Numbered from the stretch's first letter, positions 45,466-58,230 are shown. The stretch is DNA of 64,000 nucleotides from Diphasiastrum complanatum (GCA_029204225.1 CM055100.1:8570713-8634712); one strand, 5' to 3'. The notes: generated from the letters alone by a model not told the origin. Program-made: numbers and translations.

Positions 45466-46790
45466 TTGGATTTGATTATGTTAGGTTTTACAACTTCTGG
45501 ATATCACGCGTGTCTCATTTGTGGACCAAATATTGATGCTCGACCCTTAAGTCATCTAAAAAAGATGTATATGAAAATCATCGCAATTACTTGCGTGATG
45601 AAAATCATCCATTTAGAAATACACGTAGAAGGGGCTCTAGAGGAAGACAAGAAACAAAGAATTCCCCAAAGAAATTGCCCGTGGCAGATTCGCACAAGCT
45701 TTGGATTGAATCCGAGACTAAGCCAATCAATGGTATGAAAAGATCTATCCATCTTTCATTGTTTATCATATTGGAATAACCTTTTGATCAATCACTTGCC
45801 TGATCCTACGCACATATTCAAAAATGTGGGTGAATCAATATGGAAATACTTGGTGGGCGACAAAGATAATATTTCTGTTAGACATGACTTACAAGAATCA
45901 AAAACAAAAAATGAGTATTGGCCCAAATTAAGTATTGATGGAAATACCTATACTATTCCAAGAGCCCCTTGGATTCTTACAAAAGAAGAGTATAAGTATG
46001 TCCAGTCACTCATTTGCGAGATGAGAACACCAACGGGTTTTGCTCATTCATTGAGAACATCATTCACAGTTAAAGGAAATCTCCATGGTCTTAAATCTCA
46101 TGATTGGTTGAAGATGCTTGAGTATGTATTTCCAATGTGCATTCATGGCTTGATGATGTCGTTTACAAATTAGCATCCATTGTCATGTACTTACAATTTT
46201 TTTTTTTTTTTGTATTTTATGCAATTGTGTGTTTTTTCTAATACAAGTTTAATAAAGTCACATGACTGTACTAAAATCTAGTTATACCCTAAACATGATG
46301 TAGATGGATTTGTGATAAAGAGATTTGTGCAATAGACGTGCAAACAAAACATGAAGATATGGTGAAGGCTATATGTGTGCTTGAGAGAGATTTTCCAACT
46401 TCTATCCTAGACATACAGGTGCATCTGCTTGTGCACTTGGTCCAAGAAGTTGATATTGTTGGTCCTGTGCACTCAAGGTATAATGCACATGATTTTGATT
46501 TTTGTGGCTTCAATAAATGTATTGTGATTTTTTTTTAAATGAATAAAATAATGCTCTCATTGTGTTAAAATATTATGTAGGTGGATGATTCTCTTGGAGA
46601 GATTCATGAAAGTTTTGAGAGATTTTGTTCGTCAAAAGGCCAGAGGGAAGCATGTCAGAGGGATGGTTAGTGCAAGAATCTATGTTTTATGTTACTGAAG
46701 TTTTGCTTCAGAGAGATCCATCCACTCCACGAATATGGAATGATGAGGAAAGCAATGAGGTGAAATGTGAAAAACCTCAAGGTATGAGTA
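45466..46790 (+). pseudogene. CACTA (En/Spm) transposase remnant with DUF4218-like region
   Basis: In pieces on the + strand: TSGYHACLICGPNIDARPLS, then KKDVYENHRNYLRDENHPFR (end of the TNP2-type transposase core). Next come HIFKNVGESIWKYLVGD, YTIPRAPWILTKEEYKYVQS, MRTPTGFAHSLRTSF and LHGLKSHDWLKMLEYVFPMC (DUF4218-like). After an interruption (about 46180-46330) it continues with VLERDFPTSILDIQVHLLVH and, near 46620, RPEGSMSEGWLVQESM. These blocks follow the order of plant CACTA transposases. The catalytic N-terminus and the CACTA terminal repeats were not found, and frameshifts are present. Confidence 0.72.
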
Positions 46791-48030
46791 GTTTTTAAAA
46801 AAATGACACCTATTTGAGAGAAAAAATTTCAACCTTCATGCTTTACAATTTAGGAGTAATGGATAACTTGTTGGAATTATATGAACAAGACCTTCACATG
46901 TAGTTGCCAACCAATGCACCATAGACTGAATGAATGATACACTCCAACAAGCAAGATCAATAGGACAATTCATATCGACACAGAATGGGAATTTGCATGA
47001 TGATCAAGAAAGTCGGAGTAGTGCTCGAGATTCCAATTTCTGGAGAGCTTGAGTATGTAGGAACCATACAAGCCATATATGAGGTGTGCTTTGATGAAAT
47101 GGGTATATATATATATATATATATATGACGTGAAATGGTTCAAAATTAATTATAGAGGATCAAATGCAACCGTAAAAAAAGATCTTGAGTAGATTTTTTT
47201 GCTACTGATTCAACCAAGACATTAAGCATGGACTTTTCAAACACATTCGTGTTGTCTCGTCATGTGAACAAGTGTGTGTATGAGTTTCACATTTTTTCTT
47301 ATTGTCGATCTCAAAATTCTTACATCTTTTTATGATGTTGCATTTCTCAAGTTTCATTTCAAACACATCTCGCAATCACTTAGAATTGGAAAAACATATC
47401 AATAGATGTTTGAACTAATTAAGAGAACAATTAAAAAATGTCAGACATTGATTATTTATATACTCTAGTTAAAAAGCATCTTCTTTGTGGTAACATCTAT
47501 GAGAATCATATGAAAGAGAATAATGCACTTTTTCACATTTGATTATTCATTTATCTTTGCAAACACACACAACATTGCATTCTTAACATCAACATAATAA
47601 CAAATTATGATTAATTTTAAACATGTAAACATATACAATATTTTTTATATCAGTACATGAACACATCATAATGTCTATAAATGCATAATTGAATATTATT
47701 TATTTGAGTATCAATAAATTTCAAATTTAACTCAAATGCATCATAATTTGAAATAGTATTCCCTCACATGATGAGTTAGTCTATCGTGCTTGAGTTGGGC
47801 TTGCCCACCCAAGTCCGATGTGTTGCAATTCAATGGGTTGATAAAATCAAGAAACATAATTTGATGTAATGATCATTTCATTATTAGTCCACACTTATCC
47901 ACACTTTCATTATTAGTTCACACTTTTCACAATTCTAAAAAAAATCTCATTTACTTCTAAATTAATCATAGATTTGTTCTTTTAATAACACATTGTTCAC
48001 TATAGATATAAAAAAAAAATACAATTTTAC
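46791..48030. other. AT-rich stretch without recognised gene
   Basis: Includes a (TA)n tract at about 47104-47127. No domains were seen. Confidence 0.45.
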
Positions 48031-48031
48031 T

Positions 48032-48470
48032 TTGCCACGCATGGCAAACATTGCCACATGTGGCAAATTTTGCCACGCATGGCAATAATTTTTTTTTTTT
48101 TTTGCAATGCTTGCCAAGCGTGGCAGTTTCACGCGTGGCAAATCTTTAGAGATACATGTCACGAGAAAGGCTGTTAAATAACGACTGTGCATGGCACTAC
48201 CATGCGTGGCTTTGCCACGCCAACTACATTTGGTGCTCATTTTTTAATTTTAAAGTTTAAAAATTTTTGCGTGGCAGTGCCACGCAAAAAAACAAAATTT
48301 GCTCACAAGCCCCCAGTCTCTAGCCATGTTCCAGCCTATTTTTGAATGGCAGGGTCCCCAGAAATATGTTAGCATGGATATGCCACGTGTGGCACAGCCA
48401 CGCAAAAAAACAAAATTTCAAAATTTTGGCTAAGTATCGAGTTCGTGTGGCAATGTCGCGTGGCAAAATG
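48032..48470. repeat. TGCCACGC/GCGTGGCA palindrome block
   Basis: TTGCCACGCATGGCAA occurs at 48032-48047 and 48070-48085, with a variant at 48051-48066 (TTGCCACATGTGGCAA). Further copies, singly or as palindromes, lie at about 48111, 48132, 48189, 48204, 48211, 48270, 48380, 48396, 48444 and 48456. Spacers are AT-rich. No protein is encoded. Confidence 0.85.
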
Positions 48471-48649
48471 CCCATATGTGTAGTTGTGATTCAAAGGGAG
48501 TCATTGTTTGTGCTCGAAGTTGGTTCATCAGTGAGTTTACATATCTTTCACTACATTTGATGTTAGCAATATTGGTCATTATTAGACATTTATTTTACCT
48601 TGTTGGTGCCAAAGCTTATAATTTTTTGGGTGATTCAGTGGATACAACC

Positions 48650-48870
48650 AAGTTAAGATTGCACCTGCCGATCAACACAAAACTGCATTTGCAATAGAAT
48701 GGGAAACCTATGCTTATAGGGTTATGCCGTTTGGACTATGCAATTCACCAAGTACTTTTCAATGTGTGATGCAATTTGCGCTCAAAGAATATTTGTAAAA
48801 ATTTGTGGAAATTTACTTGGATTATCTTGGAGTGCATGGATTGGACTCAAAACACTTGGAGCATTGAGAG
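48650..48870 (+). pseudogene. Gypsy reverse transcriptase fragment
   Basis: The + strand reads EWETYAYRVMPFGLCNSPST, FQCVMQFALKEY and then FVEIYLDYLGVHGLDSKHLE. This is the gypsy RT block from MPFGL to the catalytic YLDD, here YLDY, so the second catalytic Asp is changed. A stop lies between the two parts, and it is cut on both sides. Confidence 0.75.
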
Positions 48871-50405
48871 AAAAAATTAAATTAGTCACACAATGACTAC
48901 CTACCTTACTGTTGTTTTAATATGTAAGAGCATCTTGTACCTGAACAACATGTTTTTAGATCTCCTTAGTGACTTAAATTTTATGCCATCATTGTTTGAA
49001 ATCTATTTTGAACTAGGAAGGAACATGGAGAGAGAGGTAAATGCCAACAACTTTCTCAATGCATGAATTAGATTCTTTTGCTCTCTAAGAGCCTTTTCTC
49101 TTCGTACAATGGAGCACAGTTTGCAACATAAGCATTGATCGCTAATATCAAGATAGACAAAAAGGTCATAAATAAACCCTCTGATGTGTGGTATATTGCA
49201 AGAACATAATATATTACCATTATGCAATTAATGTCTTATTGCTATCAAAAGTAGTTAGCTTTCTATTCAAGAATGATACTATCATTGATCCTAGTAAACT
49301 AGTAAACTTGTTATATTCAAGGCGCATCTCATAAATGTTAGGACCCACATAAATCAATGCTCAAAAAAACTAATGACTAAAAACTAAGACTAAAATCTCA
49401 TTTATGAAGCACAATATGTTATCCCTCATTATCTACATGAGACTATTCTAGCATTCAATAACTATCCCTTCCAAATTAACCGTGGCATCCCATAATGCCA
49501 TAGCCCGACAATCCGTCCATGAAGTTTCTTATTGATGAAGTTGCAACGTAATACTTGTACAACCTTGAAGGTAGATCAATTTTAGTCGATGCAATTCAAA
49601 GGAAGATGCCCTAAATCCTTGCAAACACCATTAGCCTTATTGAAACATTTTATAGCAAACCACATGTGGAGCCTCCTTAGTTTCATGGCCTTCTTGGAAG
49701 AATCTTGAGTGTTACATGTGGGAAGGCCATAACTTTGACTATCTCACAAACTTTATATTGACCTCATGGCTGATTTGAACACATCCATGATCCATCATCA
49801 AGCTGGTCTTTCAAGTTCAGCTGTCCTTAACACGCACCACTTACAATAATCAACATAACACCTCCTCGGGCTGCTCTAGCCCGACATCTGGATTCTGACT
49901 TCGGACTTCGAGACTCGTACTTCCAGGCGATATTAGTGGCCAAGCCCACGATCAGCTCTCCTGGCATATGCTTCCCTCCATTCACATCTTTCCTTGTTCT
50001 GCATCTTTTGTTCTGAAAGTGATTCCACGATCTACTTGACTTTCTTACCCATTTCCCCAGACTCAACTCATGTGACATGTTTTTGTTTCCTGACGTGTAT
50101 GCAACAGTTTGTGATCGTCATCTGTTTGGAGGTGAAAAGGTGACTTCATAAAGTACAGAAAGTCGAGAATATGGATTCACTAATTTTCCAGTTTGTCATT
50201 TATTTACCTCTCACTTGTTAGTTCTAACACGTTGATGCAGCTGTTACAGTAATTAGAGCTGATCAAGCTCAATGGAAGTGAAAACACTCTATGCACCCTA
50301 CAACGCTCCTGAGCGTTCTTACATTATCTATGGTTCTAGACTGGCCTCAACCAACAAATCCAGTATATCATGTACCTTGTAGTGAGCTTTGAACTCCTAG
50401 TCTGG
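48871..50405. other. Stretch upstream of the XTH gene
   Basis: No coding feature was recognised. The last few hundred bases presumably contain the XTH promoter. Confidence 0.45.
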
Positions 50406-50412
50406 ATATATA
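50406..50412 (+). promoter_or_regulatory. Candidate TATA box of the XTH gene
   Basis: ATATATA lies about 80 bp upstream of the first in-frame ATG (50492) and about 160 bp upstream of the preferred start (50570). The position suits a plant TATA box, but no experimental start is known. Confidence 0.4.
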
Positions 50413-50569
50413 CTTAAGCTGCTGACGTCTCATGGTACATGTGATAAAGACAAAAACTAAGTACTAATTACTGTAGTTTCCTGTTTTTGATATGAAAGCA
50501 TCAAAGCTTAGCAGATTTGATTGGTATCATACTTCCCGAACGTCTGCAGATTTTCCGACGAGGTTTCTC

Positions 50570-51809
50570 ATGCTATCTAACTCCAACCCCGCTGTGTTGT
50601 TAATTCTGTTAGTCATATTGGCATTTTTCACGTTTTGTACTGCTCTTCCGGTGAGCGGGAGCTTTCAAATTGAGTTCAACATTTCATGGTCGGGGAACAA
50701 CGTGAAGATCTTCAATGAGGGCAACATGATACAGCTTGTGCTAGATAACTTCACTAAATCTGGTAAAATGGATATTTTGTCTAGGTATTGTCCATTGTAT
50801 TTATCTTTGTGGGATTTGTATCAAGGATCCAGAGAAAAATCAAATTCTATATTGATGGTTATTTCATCTGCTCCAGGATCGGGATTTTCATCCAGATATC
50901 AGTATCTATTTGGTAGCATAAGTATGGAGATGAAACTGGTGCCCGGTGATTCTGCTGGGACAGTAACTGCGCTATATGTAAGATATAATGTTTTTGAGTC
51001 TCGATTTTCGTTTATTCTGACCTGAACCTTTAACATGTGCTTACACTCTGCCACCCACATCGCAATGTACAGTTATCATCTCAGACTGATAATCGCGACG
51101 AACTGGACTTTGAGTTTCTTGGAAATACGTCTGGCCACCCGTACGTATTGCAAACCAATTTGTATGCAGGTGGTGTCGGTGGCCGAGAGCAGCGGATTCG
51201 CCTGTGGTTTGATCCTACAACAGATTTCCACTCGTATTCTTTTTTCTGGAACAAATATCAAGTGGTGTAAGGATTTAACTTTCAAGGCGTGTCAGTTGAC
51301 ATCAGTCGTGATCCATTATCGTTGGTTTCGAATCTCGATGAGTAACCTTTCGGTGATGAATAGAGACAGTGATTATTTTTTTTTACATACCTGAACTTCG
51401 GGCAGGTTTTCGTGGCAGGTTTTTGGTGGATTCAATACCAGTAAGAGCGTACTCAAATCGGCTGGGCGTAGCATTCCCTTCCAGTCAGCCGATGGGGATA
51501 TTTTCCAGCATCTGGGACGGGGATAGCTGGGCTACTCTCGGTGGGCTTCAAAAGCTGAACTGGAGCCACGGTCCATTCATTGCATCTTATAGAAATTACG
51601 ACATAGACTCATGTCAGTGGGATGATCCAACACCATCTTGCGGGCTTCCGAACACGATAAACTGGTGGGATCAAAGCCAATATAGATCTTTGAGCTATTC
51701 TCAGCAGGGTGTACTCGAATGGGTCAAGAACAACTACTTAGTATACGATTATTGTACTGACACCGTCAGATATCCTTCTCTTCCTTTTGAATGCTTCGAA
51801 GCAACGTGA
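50570..51809 (+). CDS. XTH: Xyloglucan endotransglucosylase/hydrolase (GH16), four exons
   Basis: Exons 50570-50762, 50877-50977, 51073-51266 and 51419-51809 join to 879 nt (292 aa plus TGA). Splice sites are GT-AG, e.g. donor GTAAGG at 51267. XTHs cut and rejoin xyloglucan in the cell wall. An N-terminal hydrophobic stretch ([20 protein letters not shown]) fits a signal peptide. The mature start [20 protein letters not shown] and [15 protein letters not shown] match the family. The catalytic block is DELDFEFLG (51097-51123), with the ExDxE triad intact. An NTS sequon follows directly. Later come [12 protein letters not shown] and the XET C-terminal domain with [22 protein letters not shown] and FEC. 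An in-frame ATG at 50492 would add 26 residues before the signal peptide; I prefer 50570 because it gives the usual length and N-terminus. Introns are only 95-152 bp, unlike the TE-swollen Tm-1-like gene. Confidence 0.93.
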
Positions 51810-53240
51810 TAGTAATCTTGGACATCCACAGCATTGCTTTGTCTATTCCACATATTTAAAATACCTCATTTGGGTCATGAACGTGGCAAGGTCTGGTCGA
51901 TCACCCGTAGGAAGATAGGAAAAGACGATTAGATTATTTGATATATTTGTCTCTACTATTCTTAGGAATAATCATCGAGGATGATAGCCAATAAGAGCTC
52001 GAGGAGACGTAGAGCTTTATTCTTCTCACTTCTGACTTAACATTACATTGAGACAAATTATTGCAATTAACTTTGAGCTGCTGTTTTCAGTAGTTCTAGT
52101 CAGCTAACAAGCAATACGCAAAGGTGCAACTATGTAACCGTATGTCGTTAGAGATTCTTTCTTCTGTAACTCATACTTCATTAATTTTTTATAGTACTAG
52201 CAATGCTGTTTTAATTTTCAAGTACTAAATTCTGAGAGTACCAATATATATAAAGCTTATGCGCACACTGGATACAATTGAATGCTTTATTCCTTATAGT
52301 TTTTTTGAGCTATTTTGATTACATGGACACACTTACCACAGGCATCTTGCCATTGATTCCCGAGTCCTAATATTTATCCCAATTCCACAATGAAGATGAG
52401 AAGGAAGTACTCAGTAGACTGTATTATGTAGCTTAGACCTATAGAACCAACTGGAGATACTTGTATTACGTTTTAATTTGCCAGGTGAGGCATCTGAGCT
52501 TCTCAGCTCATCGTCATCTGGCCTACGTCCCCCTTACGCAGGAATCAGTATTCACATTCACTGTACTTTATGCAACATGCATGCAGCATTTTTTGGAAGT
52601 TATCACGTATTTGAATCAGATATGTGATTTTATATTATGTACTACAGTAGCTGCCAGCTACAATCAGATTCAGTTACGCCTTGAAATTTGAATACTTTTA
52701 GTTGCATCGAAATTTGAGAAGCACAAAGAACTGAAACGCTGGGGTATCGCGCCCTACACATCACAAAGTCTCACTTAATAGTCACTTTTTTATGATTGTG
52801 CAATGTGGTTGTTCACACATCCACGGCTTCCAGCATGACGCTCCCGGAGTCACGGATACAGATACATGCATGATGTCACTCAAGTTGTTACATGGCTCCA
52901 GCCTCCCAATCAGCATGATGTCACCCAAGTTATTACATCATACATGGCTCGAGCTTCCCAATCAGGGCTGTGTTTTGAAAGGAAGGTACATACTTTCATG
53001 GTGTAACGTGTTGAATAAAAGTGAATTTCATTATCAAAGAATTCACTCAATTTGAATGGCGCTCTCAATTTTTTTAAGAATAGCATACTTTCCACTGAAA
53101 ATGCTAAAATCAAGGAAAATGGCTTGTGAAGGTTTCAAAAGCCAGGCCTGTTCCCAGTATGTATTACTCAAGGTGTCACTACATTCCGCATTGTAATGAA
53201 TCCCACGAATATTATATGCAAAATGTAAAATGAGTGGCAG
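51810..53240. other. Downstream region of XTH
   Basis: The 3' UTR is not delimited. A short duplicated phrase (CATGATGTCAC...CAAGTT.TTACAT...CATGGCTC) occurs at about 52869-52955. No gene was recognised. Confidence 0.4.
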
Positions 53241-53333
53241 CTTCCATATATGGCTTATTCTACATGAGGATCTTCCATATATGGCTTATTCTACATGAGG
53301 ATCTTCCATATATGGCTTATTCTACATGAGGAT
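53241..53333 (+). repeat. Three perfect tandem copies of a 31-bp unit
   Basis: Units start at 53241, 53272 and 53303. Each contains the palindrome CCATATATGG followed by CTTATTCTACATGAGGAT. All three are identical by eye. Confidence 0.92.
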
Positions 53334-53624
53334 CTACATTTATGTTAGTGCTTGTGGAAAACTTGTTTTTCAACCTAACACAAAACCTATTATTTTTTTA
53401 GGCTTTTTAAGAACTCATGGGCCAAAAGCCTATAATTCTATATGGAGAAGTCTCAAATTTTTATACAAAGCCTTATTGTACATTTATCCTTTTTCATTAG
53501 GATTTCAATTGATTCAAACTTTGGGTCATTGTTCAAGAAAGCTAAAGGAATGGGATCTACATCTTTTCCCAAAAATCGACTGTGTAAGAACTTATAGGAA
53601 ATTGATTTAAAAAAAATTGAAACA

Positions 53625-54855
53625 GACTCAAAGTCAAGCACAATCATCAGATCCACAATCGAAGAAGAAGATGCTTTGCATGTATTGCAAGCACAATAAT
53701 CATGAGATCAAGGATTGCCGAATTCTCCAAGCGAAGAATGCAGCCAAGCAACCTAATCAACAAGCAAACACAGTTTCATCATCTCCCTAGGTCGAAGTGG
53801 ACGAAGGCGCATTCATGGTCAAAGATCAAAGCGCATTTTTGGATGATTCATGGTTTCTGGATTTCGGAGCAACACAACATATGACCAATCAACGTGAGAT
53901 CTTCAACTCCTACACGCCTTACAGCACGAAGAAATTTGTTCATCTTGGTGACAATAGTACTCACACTATTGAAGATGAAGGTACTGTAAGATTGCGATTC
54001 CAGCATGATCAATTCAAATTACTATCAAAGGTCTTATATGCTCCTAAATTCTCTACAAATCTGTTATCAGTGAGTAGAATTACAGATTTAGGCCATAAGG
54101 TAGAATTCAAATCTGATCAATGCAAGTTTGTTGATAGGAGTAATAAGATCCTTGCACTCGGCAAGAGGCAGGGTTACTTATATAGGTTGGCACATTGCTA
54201 GTCTGAGTCTAGTCAAGCCTTGAAAACCTCTGTTCTAGTCAATAAATCACTACTATGGCATCATCACTTAGGACACTTAAATTATGCATATGTTTTGAAC
54301 ATGTCTAGACAATCCATGGTTCTTGATCTTGACTATCCTTCTGGTAAGGTCGATCTCCCTGTCTGTCATAGCTGCATCTTTGGAAAGCAGGCTAGGGTTC
54401 CTTTCAGATCAAACCATAGGCATGCAGCAAAAGTTCTTTTAGATGTTGTTCATACAGATATATGTGGACCTATGCAAAATCCTTCATTGCTAGATGCAAA
54501 GTATTTCATTACCTTTATTGATGAATTCTCCAGAAGAACATTTGTTTATTTCATTAAACAAAAATCAGAGGCTTTCATCAGATTCAGACAATCTAAAGAG
54601 TGTGCTGAGAATCAAACTGGCAAACGAATCAAAGCACTGAGGTCAGATAATGGGGAGAATACATCTCCAACGAATTCAAGGACTACTGCCTTAACAACGA
54701 CATTGAGCAACAATATATCACTTCCTATTCGCCTTAGTCAAATGGTCTTGTTGAGAGAAAGAAAGTGCATGTTATCATATTCGACACTTTCGAAGTGCTT
54801 ATGGGCTGAAGCTGTTTCAACAACTTACCTATATTTAGAACAGATGTCCTACTAA
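53625..54855 (+). pseudogene. Copia element 3 fragment: zinc knuckle, protease, integrase
   Basis: Reads the gag end MLCMYCKHNNHEIKDCRI (CX2CX4HX4C intact), protease FLDFGATQHMTNQREIFNSY (DFG in place of the usual DSG), then VLYAPKFSTNLLSVSRI. After a TAG at 54199, in register, pre-integrase LLWHHHLGHLNYAY and integrase core LLDVVHTDICGPM and RSDNGE follow. A frameshift near 54655 moves the rest to another frame. It ends at 54855; RT and RNase H are absent. Related in style to copia 2 rather than copia 1. Confidence 0.82.
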
Positions 54856-54865
54856 AGGCCTCAAT

Positions 54866-55560
54866 TGTTAAGGATATGAATTTGGCAAAGTGTGGGGCAA
54901 CCCTAAATGAGATTTAAGGGCACCTTCGAGTTTTTCGCATTTTTCGCAAAATCCCGACACTGTCGTCTTTTTGCGACAGTGTCACCCTATTCATTTCTGC
55001 AGAGCTACAGTTTTGGTTCATTTATGCAGACAAAATGTTTACGACCAATTACATCGCTTATCAACAATCAATGACAAGGAACCGGATGGATGGCAACGGA
55101 TCACCAGCCAACTGGCGATCACAATTGATGACCTAATTTCTTAGTATAAATAGCTATTCATATTCATACAGTTTCATTATTAAATTATCAAATCACAAGT
55201 TATCAGCAAGCATTTGAATATTTAGCTCTCTCTCTTTCAAGCCTGCAAGCTTGAACACTCCTGAGCATTCTAGCTCACTTCTTAGAGTTGTTTTAGAGAT
55301 TGATATTGCGCTACTGCTTATCAGCATTGCGCATTAATTCAGACTTTCATTTTAGCCGCTCAGAGATAGCATAGAGTACGCGGCTTTGATCCGCAACTTA
55401 TTGTACTCATTTACTTCTATTTCGTTTTCATACTGAATCAATACTATCCTTTATTGCATTTAGCTTCGTCTCAGAATGTATGCATTTATTGATGATTCCA
55501 AAGTTAATTACTATAAGATCAAACGTGATTTCTATCACTATTGTTTTGTTTGAAATTGAT
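54866..55560 (+). repeat. Candidate LTR downstream of copia 3
   Basis: Begins TGTTAAGGATATG at 54866 and contains a good TATA box (AGTATAAATAGC, about 55143). A typical LTR-like transcribed region follows. No partner LTR or target duplication was found, so limits and ownership are uncertain. Confidence 0.35.
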
Positions 55561-56469
55561 AGGCATGGTCATGCATTGTGAAAGAGGAAGATAGTTTATT
55601 CTGCCATGCATGAAAAGTTTTCTTTCTAGACACTCAAATTATTTTCATTCGTTTCTTTTCGAGCTAGACCTATCTTCTGCACACTACTTTCCGACAACAT
55701 TGACTTATAATTTAACAATTTTTCATTGTAATCTTTTAGTCTTCGCAACAAGACAATGCTTTCAGCTGCAGATGGTTTTCCATCTGGAATGTTAAATCAT
55801 TCCTGGATTGGTATATGATGCAAACTCCAAATGTAATATACGTGAGGTAAATTTCTCAACTTCCAGTATCCTGATGATATTATGTTTGTGTGATTATAAG
55901 TTATTAGACATTGGCTAATATATACACTCAATTTTTAAATTGCAGTTCCAATGCCCTGAAGTATCAACAAATACTGTTCATCAGTTTCGACATGAAATCC
56001 TGCAAGTCCTATTGTCTTCAAGGTCCTACAAGCATGAAGATGTCGTAGATGAAACTATCCCAGAGCCCTAGAGGTGGATAGTGAAGTTGTAGTGCTTGAC
56101 GATCTGCCTCAGACACTTATGATTGGAATGTAAATATATAAGTTTCGACACTTGTTGATATAAAATACAAATATAGAAGATATCATCACATGATGATGCA
56201 TAGAACAAAAAGTGGGCTATTATTGAAACCCACGAATATTTTATCTCGATTTTGACAACAATTTACATTTTTCAAAATACTGAATACTATATGTTTGATG
56301 AAATCTTGAAGTCCTTTGAGACAGTTTACGATAAAACCCTTTCTTGAAATTTTCATGGACAACTTGTGTGTCCACTCCTCTAGAGCCCAACATATTCAGT
56401 TGATGTTGAGCTTAGGGATGTGCGGGAAGCTCCATCCTCGTCATCTACTTCCGCTCACGATGAACGATC
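55561..56469. other. Stretch without recognised gene
   Basis: AT-rich. No domain or element end was identified. Confidence 0.4.
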
Positions 56470-56980
56470 CACATCCCATTAGCTAGCCTAGGTAGGAGTA
56501 GCTAGTTCATTGTGGTTTAGTAGATATAGATAGATAAATTAGATAGTCATCAATTTAGATAGAGGATAGCGTAGACTAGTTAAACATTGACAATAGTTTA
56601 GATCTAGATTGTTAGGAGTCAGATCCTTAGCATCCAAATTAGACCTAAAATAACTAGGTAGTGTAGATAGGTAGATAAAATAGTTAACATTAGATCTACT
56701 TAGCTAGGAAAATTAGTCATCAACTAGGTAGTTTTGGTTTAGATAGATCAGTTAGGTAGTTAGCTAGCCTAGGTATTTATGTTAGATGATCAAAACCCAA
56801 TAATTAGGATTATTTTAGATAGAGATAGATAGTTAGCAAGGTAGATTTAAGACTATTCAACCTCTAGGATAGACTTAGATCTAATTAATGATCATAGAAG
56901 TACCAGATCGTGATCCTTAGATTAGGGTAGCAATTGACCATGACCTACAGATTAGATTATCTAGTTAGGTAACTAGGTAG
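56470..56980 (+). repeat. TAG-rich degenerate repeat block (CTAGGTAG, TAGTTAG words)
   Basis: Words such as TAGCTAG, CTAGGTAG, GATAGATAG and TTAGGTAG recur with no fixed period. It replaces the LTR and primer site expected upstream of the element F leader. Confidence 0.6.
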
Positions 56981-57339
56981 ATTGGTTAGCTTGCATTAGG
57001 CATCTTGTCTTGGCATGAATAGTGTCAAAATTGCATTTTAGGATTAAATTTGGAGTGATTCTGCTTGATTTGAGTGGGTATTCTTGTTTGAAATCTAATT
57101 TGACTGTTGAGCAGGGGAGGATATTCAGATCACCATTCTTAAGATCCATCTAGATATGAGAAATCAAAGAAAATTTCAAAAATCGATCAAATCTGTTAGA
57201 TTTTGGTGAAAAGGAGGCAAAATTGTCATCAGAACTGATAACTTTTTTTTTGCAAACATTCCTTCTCAGCAAATTTGCAGAAACATCAAAAAAACCATAA
57301 AAAAACACCAAAAAATAATCAAAATCCCTAAAAATACAG

Positions 57340-57985
57340 AAAAAGAACCTTCGTCTGATTCATTGTGCATAGGTGTGATTCAGAACTATCTACTTCCAGG
57401 TCGACGAACATTAATTTTAAAAATAGAAGGTCAAAGTGACTGTTCATCTAGTGGCTGGTAATTTCTTGTGAAGAGGTTAGCACCTTTTTACAAAATTATC
57501 AATTTTTCAAAAGAACATTCGCCAAAGTCTGTGTCAGTCTAACTTATTATTTTAGATCATCAGTGACTTTCGTGAATGATAAGTAGAGGCAACATGTCAT
57601 ATTGACCTATTTTTATTAAAAGAAAACTATTTTGCAAAAATAACAGTATTACATTTGTAACCTTCGCCGAAACCTTCGCTAGAATTTTAGAGAATACTAT
57701 TTATAGTAAGATATCATTTTTTAGTTTGACGAATGTTATTGTTACTAGGATCTTGAAAAACCCCTATTTTTACCCTCGTCAAACTGCAAAAATTGTACTG
57801 CTTGTCTATCAAAACCTTCGCCAGTTCTATCCTAGTCTTTTCTGAGTCAAATTTACTCTCTGTGAGTTTGGTGAAGGTTAATTTTACCAGATTTGTCAGA
57901 AAATAGCCAGATCAGAGACTTTTTACCCAAAATAGCACTGAAGAACCTTCGTCGAGTCAACCTTTGCCCATGAATCCTTCGCCCG
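57340..57985 (+). repeat. AACCTTCGC/GCGAAGGTT motif block in leader of element F
   Basis: Copies with at most one mismatch at 57346, 57523 (AACATTCGC), 57659, 57671, 57813, 57870 (reverse), 57943 and 57959. They lie at corresponding positions of the leader to those in element E. Confidence 0.75.
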
Positions 57986-58230
57986 TATTATTTATAGATT
58001 ATGAGTTTTCAAATCTAGCCTCTGTCATTATTTTGAACAATTCTGTTACAGTTTGATTCCGATTCTGAGAAATCATTATTTTTAGAAGTGTCATCGCTTG
58101 ATCAAGATTTAAATCAAAAAATTGATTATTTTCAAGTGATAGAGATTTTGTGAATCTGATCTGAGATAGGATTTCGTTTGAAAAATCTAGATCCAATCTC
58201 ATTATCTGATTGTCGTAATTTGGAATTTGG

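Noticed and set aside
45552-45779. Short frames on both strands
   Set aside because: Out-of-frame shadows of the CACTA transposase remnant.
48032-48470. Possible CRISPR-like array
   Set aside because: Copies occur in both orientations, spacing is irregular and the genome is a plant's; not CRISPR.
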